NCBI GenBank assembly: GCA_025998955.1
Contig: AP024676.1
Location: 3,534,001 to 3,598,000, forward strand
Direction: 5' to 3'
DNA from: Candidatus Roseilinea sp.
Lineage (GTDB): Bacteria; Chloroflexota; Anaerolineae; J036; Brachytrichaceae
DNA length: 64,000 nt
This document shows positions 34,252 to 43,186 of this stretch, in pieces (position 1 is the first letter of the stretch; each line of letters opens with the position of its first letter). The translations under genes and the position numbers were made by a program. The notes under the pieces were generated by a model. It searched no databases. It saw only the letters and a program-made list of their open reading frames with translations, and was not told where the DNA came from.

Positions 34252-35955
34252 ATGTTATCTTCACGACGGCTGATCATCCTGGCGGTCATCATCGGCCTGA
34301 CCATTTCGATCGCATTCACGCGCGCCGTGCAAGTGCAGGTGTTCGAGAATCCGAAGTACGCCGCCGCAGCCAACGACCAGCAAATCGAAACGCGCATCAC
34401 GCTGGCGCCACGCGGGGCGATCTTCGACCGCGCCGGTAACCTGCTTACCGTCAGCAACCGCGCCTACATCGTCCGGGTGGACACGCGCACGCTCACCGAC
34501 ACGGCGACCGTCGCGACGGCCCTCGCGCCGGTGATGGGTAAGCCGGTGGAGGAGGCGCAGCAGCGCATCGAGGCCATCCTGGAGGATCGCAAGTCGCTCA
34601 CCCCCACGCTCAGCACGATCGTCGCCTACAACCTCTCGCCGCAGGCGACCTACCAATTGACCCGGACGATGCGCTCACTCGCGCGCGGCGGCCTGCTGGT
34701 GGACGAGACCTGGGCGCGCACGTATCCCTACGGCCCGCTCGCCGGTCCGACGCTCGGTTTCGTCAGCCTGCAGCCGGTGGGCTATTCCGGCGTGGAGGCC
34801 TATTACGATGACCGCCTGAGCTCTGCAATCGGCCAGCGCAAGGAGCGCAGCCGGCTGGATCTGCTCGTCATCACCCCTACTCAGAGCGGCGCCGACATGG
34901 TGCTTACGCTCGACCTCAGCCTGCAAACCTACGTCGAGGCGCGGCTGGCGCAGGCCATCCGAGACACGGGTGCCGGCGGCGGCACGATCATCGTGATGGA
35001 AACCAAAACCGGCGCGATCCTGGCCTCGGCGTCGTGGCCGGGATACGATCCCAACCGCGCCATCGAGCTGGCCGGCACGCCCGATGCCCGGCTTTTGCGC
35101 GACCCGGCGGTGAGCGACGTGTACGAGCCGGGATCGGTCTTGAAGGTGCTCACCATCGCCGCAGCGCTGGAGCTGGGCCAAGTGACCACGCGGACGATCC
35201 TCACTGACACCGGCCGCCTCGTCATCAACAACAAGCGCATCTACAACTCCGATCGTGGGCGCTACGGGCGGGTGACCATCGAGGACATCCTGGCCAACTC
35301 GTTGAACGTGCCGACGGCGCAGATCGCACTGGACATGGGCGAGGAGGCGTTCTACGAACGCTTCAAGTTGTTCGGGTTCGGACATCGCACCGGCATAGAC
35401 CTGGGCAACGAGGCATCTGGTGTGCTGCGCACACCGTCCGACCCCGAATGGTCGCGCACCGACCTGGCGACCAATAGTTATGGCCAGGGTTTGACAGCCA
35501 CGCCGTATCAAGTGATCAACGCCATCAACGTCGTCGCCAACGACGGCGTGTTGATGCAGCCATATGTCGTTCAGCAATGGCGCGCGACGAACGGCGAGAT
35601 CATCCGCAAGCAGCCTGTGCAGATCGCGCGCGTCATTTCGGCAGAGACGGCGCGCACGCTGCGACAGGTGATGATGAGAGCGACGCGACGTGGCACGCCT
35701 AGGGCATTCATACAGGGCTACACCGTTGCCGGCAAGACCGGAACGGCGGACTGGTATCTGAAAGGTGTGAAGCAAGAGACGACGATCGTAACGTATGTGG
35801 GCTTTTTGCCTGCCGACGACCCGCGCATCACGATCCTGGTGAAGCTGGATCAGCCGAGGAGTTCTCGGTGGGCAGGCCCGACGACGGTGCCGGTCTTCCA
35901 CGACGTTGCCGAACGCGCCTGTCAAATCTTGGGCATCCCGCCAGATGTGAATTGA
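34252..35955 (+). CDS. ftsI: Septal peptidoglycan transpeptidase FtsI (class B PBP)
   Basis: 567 aa. One N-terminal TM, then the PBP dimer domain (RITLAPRGAIFDRAGNLLTVS) and the transpeptidase domain with SxxK (EPGSVLKVL, Ser about 295), SxN (ANSLNVPTAQIA, about 347) and KTG (VAGKTGTADWY, about 499). No PASTA domain. It cross-links septal peptidoglycan with FtsW. An attached array of GAATTGA heptads starts at the stop codon. Confidence 0.95.
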   Translation: MLSSRRLIILAVIIGLTISIAFTRAVQVQVFENPKYAAAANDQQIETRITLAPRGAIFDRAGNLLTVSNRAYIVRVDTRTLTDTATVATALAPVMGKPVEEAQQRIEAILEDRKSLTPTLSTIVAYNLSPQATYQLTRTMRSLARGGLLVDETWARTYPYGPLAGPTLGFVSLQPVGYSGVEAYYDDRLSSAIGQRKERSRLDLLVITPTQSGADMVLTLDLSLQTYVEARLAQAIRDTGAGGGTIIVMETKTGAILASASWPGYDPNRAIELAGTPDARLLRDPAVSDVYEPGSVLKVLTIAAALELGQVTTRTILTDTGRLVINNKRIYNSDRGRYGRVTIEDILANSLNVPTAQIALDMGEEAFYERFKLFGFGHRTGIDLGNEASGVLRTPSDPEWSRTDLATNSYGQGLTATPYQVINAINVVANDGVLMQPYVVQQWRATNGEIIRKQPVQIARVISAETARTLRQVMMRATRRGTPRAFIQGYTVAGKTGTADWYLKGVKQETTIVTYVGFLPADDPRITILVKLDQPRSSRWAGPTTVPVFHDVAERACQILGIPPDVN

Positions 35956-36084
35956 GAATTGAAAATTGAGAATTGAGAAAGATGGGTTCGCGATTCGTAC
36001 CAATCCAGCTTGAATCTTACGGGCTCTGGATTCTGGGCTCTGGATTCTGACATCTGACATCTGACATCTGACTTCTGACTTCCG
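35949..36084. repeat. Two heptanucleotide arrays between ftsI and murF
   Basis: The first (35949-35976) is GAATTGA, GAATTGA, AAATTGA, GAATTGA and overlaps the ftsI stop. The second (36022-36084) is GGCTCTG, GATTCTG, GGCTCTG, GATTCTG, ACATCTG (x3), ACTTCTG, ACTTCCG, and ends 5 bp before the murF ATG. About 45 bp of non-repeat DNA lies between them. Confidence 0.88.
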
Positions 36085-36089
36085 ATCCG

Positions 36090-37544
36090 ATGTTCACGCT
36101 TGCAGACGTAGTGGAAGGGGTAAGCGGCCGGCGCATTGAAGCGTTGGCGCAGCGCTCCATCAAAAACGTGGTCATAGACTCGCGGCAGGCATTTCGCGAT
36201 GACCTGTTCGTTGCACTGCCCGGCGAGCGCCAAGACGGCCACGACTACGTCGGTCATGCATTCGGGCGCGGCGCACTGGCTGCGCTGGTGCATTACGATC
36301 GCGTGCCGAACCTGGAGGGGCTGGAGGTCGGACGGTTCGATGCGCGCCTCCCTGCAGCCGAGCAGATCGCTCCCTTGACGTTCCCCTTGCTCATCCGCGT
36401 GGACGACACGTTGACTGCGCTCCAGCGCCTATCGGCCTATTGGCGGACGAAGTTCAACCTGCGCGTGATCGGCGTCACCGGCAGCGTGGGCAAGACCACG
36501 ACCAAGGAGCTGATCGCCCAAGTGCTGAGTGCGCGCTATCGCACCCTCAAGAGCGAGGGCAACTACAACAACGAGATCGGCGTGCCGCTCACCCTGCTCA
36601 GGCTGCGGCCGGAGCATGAACGCGCTGTGATCGAAATGGGCATGTACGGGCTGGGCGAGATCGCCGCTTACTGCCGATGGGCCAAGCCGCAGGTCGGCGT
36701 GGTCACCATCGTCGCGCCGGTGCACCTGGAGCGCCTGGGCACGATCGAGAACATCGCCAAGGCCAAGTCGGAGTTGCCGGCGGCGCTGCCGCCTGCCGAG
36801 TTGGGCGGCGTGGCCATCCTGAACGACGACGACGAGCGGGTGCGCGCCATGGCTGCCGTGACCAGCGCGCGCGTGGTCACGTATGGGTTGACGCCGCGCG
36901 CCCATGTGTGGGCCAGCAGCATCGAGAGCTTCGGCCTCGACGGCATCTCGTTCACGCTGCACTACGGTCGCGAGCGCCAACTGGCAAAGCTGCCGCTGAT
37001 CGGCCGGCACAGCGTGCAGACCGCGCTGCGCGCGGCAGCGGTCGGTCTGGTCGAGGGCATGAACCTGATCGAGATCGTCGAAGCCCTGCGCACGCCGCCG
37101 GCGCAGTTGCGTTTGGTTACGGCCAAAGGGCCGTTCAACTCGATCGTGTTGGATGACACCTACAACGCCAGCGCCGAATCCACGATCGCCGCGCTCAATT
37201 TACTCGCCGAGATCGAGGGCATCGGACCGCGCATCGCCGTGCTGGGCGACATGCTCGAACTGGGCGACACGGAGAAGCAGGCGCACGATGAAGTAGGATG
37301 CCGGGCCGCGCTGGTGGCGCAGTATGTGATCGGCGTAGGTGAACGCTCGCGGTGGACGTGCCGGGCAGCAGTCGAGTGCGGCGCGCCGCCGGAGCGCGTC
37401 TTCCACGTCATGACCAATGGCGAAGCCCTGGAGGTGCTGAACGCCATCGTGCGCGAGCGGTGCGTGATCCTGGTCAAAGGCTCGCGCGGCATGAAGATGG
37501 AAGAAATCGTCGCCGGGCTTGGGGGACTCGCAAATGAAAATTGA
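36090..37544 (+). CDS. murF: UDP-MurNAc-tripeptide:D-Ala-D-Ala ligase MurF
   Basis: 484 aa. The three Mur ligase domains are in order: N-terminal UDP-binding (VIDSRQAFRDDLFVALPGERQDGHDYV), central ATPase with P-loop VTGSVGKTTTKEL (about 129-141) and YNNEIGVPLTLL, and C-terminal VLDDTYNASAEST. It finishes the UDP-MurNAc-pentapeptide using D-Ala-D-Ala from Ddl. The 3' end overlaps the proposed mraY start. Confidence 0.96.
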   Translation: MFTLADVVEGVSGRRIEALAQRSIKNVVIDSRQAFRDDLFVALPGERQDGHDYVGHAFGRGALAALVHYDRVPNLEGLEVGRFDARLPAAEQIAPLTFPLLIRVDDTLTALQRLSAYWRTKFNLRVIGVTGSVGKTTTKELIAQVLSARYRTLKSEGNYNNEIGVPLTLLRLRPEHERAVIEMGMYGLGEIAAYCRWAKPQVGVVTIVAPVHLERLGTIENIAKAKSELPAALPPAELGGVAILNDDDERVRAMAAVTSARVVTYGLTPRAHVWASSIESFGLDGISFTLHYGRERQLAKLPLIGRHSVQTALRAAAVGLVEGMNLIEIVEALRTPPAQLRLVTAKGPFNSIVLDDTYNASAESTIAALNLLAEIEGIGPRIAVLGDMLELGDTEKQAHDEVGCRAALVAQYVIGVGERSRWTCRAAVECGAPPERVFHVMTNGEALEVLNAIVRERCVILVKGSRGMKMEEIVAGLGGLANEN

Positions 37545-38715
37545 GGAGGAACGGACGCTGACGCAACAGCGCACACGGCGTCTAACATTCGATACTATGC
37601 ACACTCCCTCGCCACCCGAAATGGGCGTTTGCCTGCTGATGGGCGGCGTCGCATTCATGATCACCGTCCTATGCGGACGGCCGCTGATCCGGACGCTCAG
37701 GCGCTGGCGCATCGGCAAACAGATCCGCATCGAAGGCCCGGCCAGCCACTACGTGAAAATGGGCACGCCCACCATGGGCGGCATCCTCTTCGTCGGCGTG
37801 ACATTGGCGCTGATCCTGGCCATGTACCTGTACTCGCGCGTGGCCGTGCGCGTGAATCCGAACTTCGCCGGCGTGGTGTTGGTCGGCCGCTCGCTCGCCA
37901 TCCCCATGTTCGTGATGTTGAGCTTCGCGATCTTGGGGGCGATTGACGATTACATGGGCGTGCGCGGCGTCCGGCGCGGCGAGGGCATGCGCGGGCGCAG
38001 CAAGGCGCTGTTCCAATTGCTCATCGCGTTGATGGCTGCGGTGGTGATGAACTTGGCGCCGTCGTTCACGATCACCGCGACCGGCATCGAGTTCATCCCC
38101 GACCGGCCGCTGTTCGGCATCAGCAAGATGGCCGTCCCGGGCATCCCCGAACCGATTGACCTGGGCGTGTTCTGGATCCCGATCGCCATCTTCATCATCC
38201 ACGGCAGCGCGAATGCGGTGAACTTCACCGATGGCCTGGATGGGTTGGCTGCCTTGATCAGCGGCGTAGCGTTCGTGGCCTACGGCGTGATCGCCTATAT
38301 GCAGGGCCAGGTGTTCCTGACGATGTTGTGCATGGTGCTGGTGGGCGCGATGCTCGGCTTTTTGTGGTTCAACGTCCACCCGGCGCAGGTGATCATGGGT
38401 GATCTGGGCAGCGAGGCACTCGGGGCGACGCTGGGGGTGATCGCGTTGATGACCGGCCAATGGTTGCTGCTGCCCATCATCGCCATCATCCCGGTGGCCG
38501 AGGTGCTGAGCGTCATCATTCAGACGATGTACTTCAAATACACCCGGCGGCGGTTCGGCGAGGGCAGGCGCTTCTTCAGGATGGCGCCGCTGCACCATCA
38601 CTTCGAGTTGATTGGCTGGAGCGAGCCGCAGATCGTGCAGCGCTTCTTCGTGATCGCGCTGTTCTTCGGCATGATCGGCATCGGGTTGGCCACGTTCGGC
38701 AACCCGAGCATGTAG
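37534..38715 (+). CDS. mraY: Phospho-MurNAc-pentapeptide translocase MraY
   Basis: 393 aa from ATG 37534, which overlaps murF by 11 bp; ATG 37597 (MHTPSPPEMG) would give a more usual N-terminus. About ten TM helices. Signatures are HYVKMGTPTMGGILF, the catalytic AIDDYMGVRG, NFTDGLDGLA and the terminal MAPLHHHFELIGWSE. It transfers phospho-MurNAc-pentapeptide to undecaprenyl phosphate, making lipid I. Confidence 0.95.
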   Translation: MKIEEERTLTQQRTRRLTFDTMHTPSPPEMGVCLLMGGVAFMITVLCGRPLIRTLRRWRIGKQIRIEGPASHYVKMGTPTMGGILFVGVTLALILAMYLYSRVAVRVNPNFAGVVLVGRSLAIPMFVMLSFAILGAIDDYMGVRGVRRGEGMRGRSKALFQLLIALMAAVVMNLAPSFTITATGIEFIPDRPLFGISKMAVPGIPEPIDLGVFWIPIAIFIIHGSANAVNFTDGLDGLAALISGVAFVAYGVIAYMQGQVFLTMLCMVLVGAMLGFLWFNVHPAQVIMGDLGSEALGATLGVIALMTGQWLLLPIIAIIPVAEVLSVIIQTMYFKYTRRRFGEGRRFFRMAPLHHHFELIGWSEPQIVQRFFVIALFFGMIGIGLATFGNPSM

Positions 38716-38734
38716 GCGCAACGAGGGTGGAAAG

Positions 38735-40228
38735 ATGGACTGGGTAGGCAAGCGAGCGGTGATTTTGGGGATTGCGCGGCAGGGGACGGCGCTGGCGCGC
38801 TATTTCGTCACGCATGGCGCGCACGTGACGCTGAGCGACGTCAAGCCGCGCGAACAACTCGACCTGCGGCCGGTGGCGGATTTGCCCCATGTGGACTTCG
38901 TGCTCGGCGGCCACCCGTTGACGCTGCTCGACGATTGCGACGTCTTGTGCTTGAGCGGCGGCGTGCCGAACGACCTGCCCATCGTCCAGGAAGCTCGGCG
39001 GCGCGGCATCCCGCTCACCAACGATGCGCAGGTCTTCTTCGAGGTCTGTCCGGCACGCGTCATCGGCGTCACCGGCTCGGCGGGCAAAACCACCACCACC
39101 ACCCTCATTGGCGAAATCCTCAAATCCGGCATTCGAGGCGACGAGCGAGGCGTCGCCGATGCTGAGTCCTCCACTCTCCCTTCTCCTTTCATCTGGGTCG
39201 GCGGCAATATCGGCAACCCGCTCATCGGCGACGTCGAGCGCATCCGACCGGAGGATTGGGTGGTGATGGAGCTATCTTCGTTCCAGCTCGAACTGATGAC
39301 GCGCAGCCCACACATCGCCTGCATCACCAACATCACGCCGAACCACCTCGACCGCCACGGCACGATGGAGGCTTACATCGCTGCCAAGAAGCGCATCCTC
39401 GATTTTCAATCGCCGGGCGACTGGCAGGTGCTTTCGGCCGATAACGAGGTGACGGCCGGGCTGAATACCTCGGCGCGCACGCTGTGGTTCAGCACGCGCC
39501 ACGAGCCCCACGGCGACGGTGCATGGATGGACGAGGCCGGGTATTTGCGCGTGCGGGTAGACCGTGCCGGTGATCCGGAATCGCCCATCCGCAATCGCCA
39601 ATCGCAAATTGACGCGGTGATCTGTCACCGTCGCGAGCTGTTGCTGATGGGCGAGCACAACATTGCGAACGTCCTGGCGGCAGCGGCGGTATGCGCAGCG
39701 GCCGGCGCGCCGGTCGAAGCCATGCGCCATGTCGCGATGACCTTCCGCGGCGTCGCACATCGCCTGCAGCTCGTTGCCGATCGCGACGGCGTGCGTTGGT
39801 ACGACGATTCCATCGCCACCGCACCGGAGCGGCTGATGGCGGCGCTGCGCTGCTTCGATCGGCCGGTGATCCTGCTGTGTGGCGGGCGCGACAAGCACCT
39901 GCCCTGGGACGAGGCCGCACGCATGATGCTAGAACGCTGCAAAGCCATTGTGCTGTTCGGCGAGATGGGGCCGATGGTCGCCGAGAAATTGAGAATTACG
40001 AATGAAGAATTGAGAAAGGCGGGCGTCTTTTCTCAATCTCTAATCTCTAATCTCCCGTCTCTCGAAGAAGCGGTGATCGAAGCGCATCGGCTGGCGCGTC
40101 CGGGCGACGTGGTGCTGCTTTCGCCGGGCGGGACGAGCTACGACGCGTTCAAAGATTTCGCCGAACGCGGCGACCGCTTCCGCGAATGGGTGAACGCATT
40201 GCCGGCGTCGCAGGCGTCGGGCGTATAA
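38735..40228 (+). CDS. murD: UDP-MurNAc-L-Ala:D-Glu ligase MurD with repeat-derived insertions
   Basis: 497 aa, longer than typical (about 440-460). The Rossmann N-terminus (RAVILGIARQGTALARYF), P-loop VTGSAGKTTTTTLIGEIL (about 112-129), NITPNHLDRHGTMEAYIAAKKRI and C-terminal WYDDSIATAPERLMAALRCFDRPVILLCGGRDK are intact. Three segments look foreign and coincide with heptad repeats in the DNA: about residues 143-153, about 282-293, and about 417-443 (LRITNEELRKAGVFSQSLIS...). All stay in frame, so the enzyme is probably functional. Confidence 0.93.
   Translation: MDWVGKRAVILGIARQGTALARYFVTHGAHVTLSDVKPREQLDLRPVADLPHVDFVLGGHPLTLLDDCDVLCLSGGVPNDLPIVQEARRRGIPLTNDAQVFFEVCPARVIGVTGSAGKTTTTTLIGEILKSGIRGDERGVADAESSTLPSPFIWVGGNIGNPLIGDVERIRPEDWVVMELSSFQLELMTRSPHIACITNITPNHLDRHGTMEAYIAAKKRILDFQSPGDWQVLSADNEVTAGLNTSARTLWFSTRHEPHGDGAWMDEAGYLRVRVDRAGDPESPIRNRQSQIDAVICHRRELLLMGEHNIANVLAAAAVCAAAGAPVEAMRHVAMTFRGVAHRLQLVADRDGVRWYDDSIATAPERLMAALRCFDRPVILLCGGRDKHLPWDEAARMMLERCKAIVLFGEMGPMVAEKLRITNEELRKAGVFSQSLISNLPSLEEAVIEAHRLARPGDVVLLSPGGTSYDAFKDFAERGDRFREWVNALPASQASGV
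39163..39190. repeat. Short heptad array inside murD, first
   Basis: TGAGTCC, TCCACTC, TCCCTTC, TCCTTTC in frame within murD; encodes about ESSTLPSPF between the P-loop domain and the GGNIGNPL motif. Confidence 0.6.
39578..39612. repeat. Short heptad array inside murD, second
   Basis: GAATCGC, CCATCCG, CAATCGC, CAATCGC, AAATTGA in frame; encodes about ESPIRNRQSQID. Confidence 0.7.
39985..40064. repeat. Inverted heptad arrays inside murD, third
   Basis: The left arm GAAATTG, AGAATTA, CGAATGA, AGAATTG, AGAAAGG is followed by a short spacer and the right arm TTCTCAA, TCTCTAA, TCTCTAA, TCTCCCG, TCTCTCG. The arms are inverted copies, read through in frame near the C-terminus of MurD. Confidence 0.85.
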
Positions 40229-40253
40229 GCGAATGTGTCTAAGGAGTGGTGTT

Positions 40254-41684
40254 GTGGGCAAAGGCTCGATGATGCGAACGGTTCAACGCGGGCGACCCGC
40301 GATCGGGCGATCTGGCTCACCGGCGGCTGCGCGCCGAGGCGCCGACTGGATCTTCATCGGCGCGGTGCTGTTGCTGACGGGGCTCGGCCTCGTCATGGCC
40401 TATAGCACCACCTTCTTCTGGTCGCAGGTGAAGGAGGGCAGCCCGCTGACCATCTTCAGCAAACAGTTGCTCTACGCCGGCATCGGCCTGATTGGATTTG
40501 TGGGCTTCAGTTGGCTCGACTACGGCCTCTTCCGTCGCTTCGCCGTATGGATCATGGCCGGATGCCTGGTCATGCTCGTCGGTGTCATCCTATTCGGCGA
40601 CGACGTGTTCGGCGCGCGCCGGACGCTGTTGAACGGCTCGGTGCAACCGAGCGAGCCGGCGAAGCTCAGTGTAATCATCTATGCGGCAGCCTGGTTGGCT
40701 TCGCGCCGCGATCAGGTGCAGAGCGTGTCCAACGGCTTGATCCCGTTCGGCGTGATCGTCGGCGTGGTGAGCTTCCTCATCGTCGTCCAGCCCGACCTGA
40801 GCACGACCGCCGTGATCGTGATCGTGGCAATGGCGATGTTCTTCATGGCGGGGGCGAGCTGGAAGCAACTGGGCTTGGTGGTGTTGATCGCCGCGTCGGC
40901 CTTCCTCGTGCTGATCACGGTTGTCCCGCACGCCACCATCCGCGTGAACGAGTTCATCAAGGTGTGGCGGGCGCCGAACGAGATGGATTACCACATCCGC
41001 CAGACGTTGATCACGCTGGGCGGCGGCGGCCTGTTCGGCAACGGCATCGGCGCCAGCGGCCAAAAGTTCGGTTACCTGCCGACGCCGCACACCGACAGCG
41101 TGATGGCCGTGCTGGGTGACGAGATGGGGTTGCTCGGGCTGGTGATGACGCTGGCACTGTTCCTCGTCTTCGCGTGGCGTGGGTTGCACATCGCACACAC
41201 GGCCGATACAGCCTTCGGCTCGTTCATCGCCATCGGCGTGGTGATCTGGGTGATCGGCCAGATGTTGCTGAACGTGATGGCGATCATGGCCATGATCCCC
41301 TTCACCGGCGTGCCGGTGCCGTTTTTGAGCGTCGGCGGGTCGTCGCTCGTCTCGTTGCTGATTGCCTGCGGCGTGGTGATCAGCGTCGCGCGCGGCAGCC
41401 GGATACTGCGGGAGGACGGGGCGCAAGCCGGGCTGCCGGTCGCAGCCGGCCATGCAAAAGGAGGAAGGGCAGTTCGTGCGAGTTCTACTATCCGCGGGGG
41501 GCACGGCCGGGCACGTTTTGCCCGCGCTCACCGTGCTCAAGGCGCTGGAAGCGCACCTGAGGCTGGGTCCGCCGACACCATCATCGTCGGGCGCGACGTC
41601 CGCGCCGGCAGCGCACTCCGCAGGCGCGTCGGCCAGCGCAGTCCAAGCCCTGTTCGTTGGCGAGGCAAGGGGGATGGAGCATAG
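40254..41684 (+). CDS. ftsW: Septal lipid II polymerase FtsW (SEDS)
   Basis: 476 aa from GTG 40254, preceded by AAGGAG at 7 nt. Ten TM helices. SEDS signatures are present: GLVMAYSTTFFW, NGSVQPSEPAKLSVIIY, VVQPDLSTTAVI, the ANEMDYHIRQTLITLGGGGLFGNG-type loop and PFTGVPVPFLSVGGSSLVSLLIACG. The last about 70 residues after RGSRILRED are low-complexity Arg/Ala/Gly and overlap murG in another frame, so the ancestral stop has probably been lost. Confidence 0.95.
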   Translation: MGKGSMMRTVQRGRPAIGRSGSPAAARRGADWIFIGAVLLLTGLGLVMAYSTTFFWSQVKEGSPLTIFSKQLLYAGIGLIGFVGFSWLDYGLFRRFAVWIMAGCLVMLVGVILFGDDVFGARRTLLNGSVQPSEPAKLSVIIYAAAWLASRRDQVQSVSNGLIPFGVIVGVVSFLIVVQPDLSTTAVIVIVAMAMFFMAGASWKQLGLVVLIAASAFLVLITVVPHATIRVNEFIKVWRAPNEMDYHIRQTLITLGGGGLFGNGIGASGQKFGYLPTPHTDSVMAVLGDEMGLLGLVMTLALFLVFAWRGLHIAHTADTAFGSFIAIGVVIWVIGQMLLNVMAIMAMIPFTGVPVPFLSVGGSSLVSLLIACGVVISVARGSRILREDGAQAGLPVAAGHAKGGRAVRASSTIRGGHGRARFARAHRAQGAGSAPEAGSADTIIVGRDVRAGSALRRRVGQRSPSPVRWRGKGDGA

Positions 41685-42651
41685 CCTGGTGAGCCGCGCG
41701 GGGGTGCCCTTTCGCGCGATTCAGGCCGGCGCGATGCATGGCGTGGGGCCGGTGCGCGCCGTCGGCAACGCGCTGCGCACGTTGCGCGGCGTGTTCCAGG
41801 CGCGGCGCATCCTCGCCGAGTTCGAGCCGGACGTGGTGTTCTTGACCGGTGGATTCGTCGGCGTGCCGGTGAGCATGGCAGCTTGGTGGCAGCGCGTGCC
41901 CAGTGTGGTCTATCTGCCGGACATCGAGCCCGGCCAGGCGCTGCGGATGATGGTGCGCTTCGCGGCGAAGGTGGCGACGACGACGGAGGCGTCTGCGCGC
42001 TTCATTGCGCCGGACAAGATGGTGGTGACCGGCTACCCGGTGCGCGACATTTTTGCTTCAGCCTCGCGCGAGGAGGCGCGCCGGCAGTTCGGGATCGCGC
42101 AGGATGAGCGGGTATTGTTGGTGTATGGCGGGAGCAAAGGCGCGCGCAGCGTCAACCGCGCCGTGCTGGCCGGGCTACCGCGTTTACTGGAGTGGGCCGT
42201 CGTCTTGCACGTGACCGGCGCAAACGACTGGGAGGAAGTGAGCGCCATGCGCGCAGAGTTGCCGGACGATCGGCGCGCGCGCTACTTGGCCTTCGCGTAT
42301 CTGCACGATGAGATGGCGCTGGCGATGGCCGCGGCGGACCTGGCGGTCTGCCGCGCCGGCGCGAGCACGCTGGGCGAGTTGCCCTATCTCGGCCTGCCGG
42401 CCGTGCTGGTGCCGTATCCCTACGCCTGGCGCTACCAAAAGGTCAACGCCCAATACCTAGCCGACCGAGGCGCCGCCGTGGTCGTTCAGGACGAGGCGCT
42501 GATGGACGAACAGGAAGGTCTGCTGCCGCGCGTCGTCGCGCTGCTCAGCGAGCCGGAGCGCCTGAGCGCGATGCGCCAGGCGTCGTTGCGGCTGGGCCGG
42601 CGGGATGGCGCGGCGCGGATTGCGGCCTTGCTGATCGAAGCGAGCCACTGA
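41476..42651 (+). CDS. murG: UDP-GlcNAc:lipid I GlcNAc transferase MurG
   Basis: 391 aa from GTG 41476 (VRVLLSAGGTAGHVLPALTVL), with an AGGAGGAAGG run just upstream; an ATG at 41452 is in frame. The GT28 fold is clear: GGTAGHVLPAL, FVGEARGMEHSLVSRAGVPF, LTGGFVGVPVSMAAW, YGGSKGARSVNRAVL and CRAGASTLGELPYLGLPAVLVPYPYA. A roughly 30-residue Ser/Ala/Pro-rich insertion (about 25-57) lies between strand 1 and the VGEARG loop. It makes lipid II from lipid I. Confidence 0.95.
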   Translation: MRVLLSAGGTAGHVLPALTVLKALEAHLRLGPPTPSSSGATSAPAAHSAGASASAVQALFVGEARGMEHSLVSRAGVPFRAIQAGAMHGVGPVRAVGNALRTLRGVFQARRILAEFEPDVVFLTGGFVGVPVSMAAWWQRVPSVVYLPDIEPGQALRMMVRFAAKVATTTEASARFIAPDKMVVTGYPVRDIFASASREEARRQFGIAQDERVLLVYGGSKGARSVNRAVLAGLPRLLEWAVVLHVTGANDWEEVSAMRAELPDDRRARYLAFAYLHDEMALAMAAADLAVCRAGASTLGELPYLGLPAVLVPYPYAWRYQKVNAQYLADRGAAVVVQDEALMDEQEGLLPRVVALLSEPERLSAMRQASLRLGRRDGAARIAALLIEASH

Positions 42652-42652
42652 C

Positions 42653-43186
42653 ATGATCAACGCGGACATCTTCTTTGTCTTCTATCTCATCGTGTGGGGG
42701 TTCATCGGCACCTCACGCGGCTGGGTGCGCGAGGTGATCGTCACGTTCACCATGTTGTTCGCGTTGTTCATCTATTCGCTGCCGCAGTTCGCCAACATCA
42801 TGAACCCACTGTGGACGCAGAATGAGCCTACTTGGCGCTTCTTCTGGCGTGCCTTGCCTTTTTTGTTGATCGCGTTCTTCGGCTATCTCAGCCCGATCGT
42901 CGCGCGCAGCCGCTTTCAGATCAACGCTGCGAATCGCTTCGAATACAGCTTGCTGTCGTTCTTGATCGGCGTGTTCAATGGCTATCTGCTGTTCAGCTCG
43001 CTGGCGTTCTGGGCGCTGCAGGCCGGCCTGCTGGACGGCCAATATGCCAATCTTTTCACCCCGCCGCCGGGCGGTTGGAATGAATTCTTCTTCATCAAGA
43101 GCGCAGCGCCGGTGGTCTTCAGCGGCTCGCTGCTGGTCTTCGTGCTCATCCTCATCTTCCTGTTTGTCATCGTGGTGCTGGTATGA
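42653..43186 (+). CDS. CvpA-like membrane protein in the dcw cluster
   Basis: 177 aa. It starts 1 bp after the murG stop and overlaps murC by 4 bp (ATGA). About five TM helices. The opening FYLIVWGFIGTSRGWVREVIVTFTMLFALFIY resembles CvpA-family proteins ('RGxxREV'). It carries no catalytic motif. Its fixed place between murG and murC suggests a part in envelope synthesis, but no function can be assigned. Confidence 0.6.
   Translation: MINADIFFVFYLIVWGFIGTSRGWVREVIVTFTMLFALFIYSLPQFANIMNPLWTQNEPTWRFFWRALPFLLIAFFGYLSPIVARSRFQINAANRFEYSLLSFLIGVFNGYLLFSSLAFWALQAGLLDGQYANLFTPPPGGWNEFFFIKSAAPVVFSGSLLVFVLILIFLFVIVVLV

Noticed and set aside
36022-36084. Heptad arrays as assembly or low-complexity artefact
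   Set aside because: Unit sequences differ from locus to locus, the period is exact, and several arrays are in frame within essential genes, so an artefact is unlikely.
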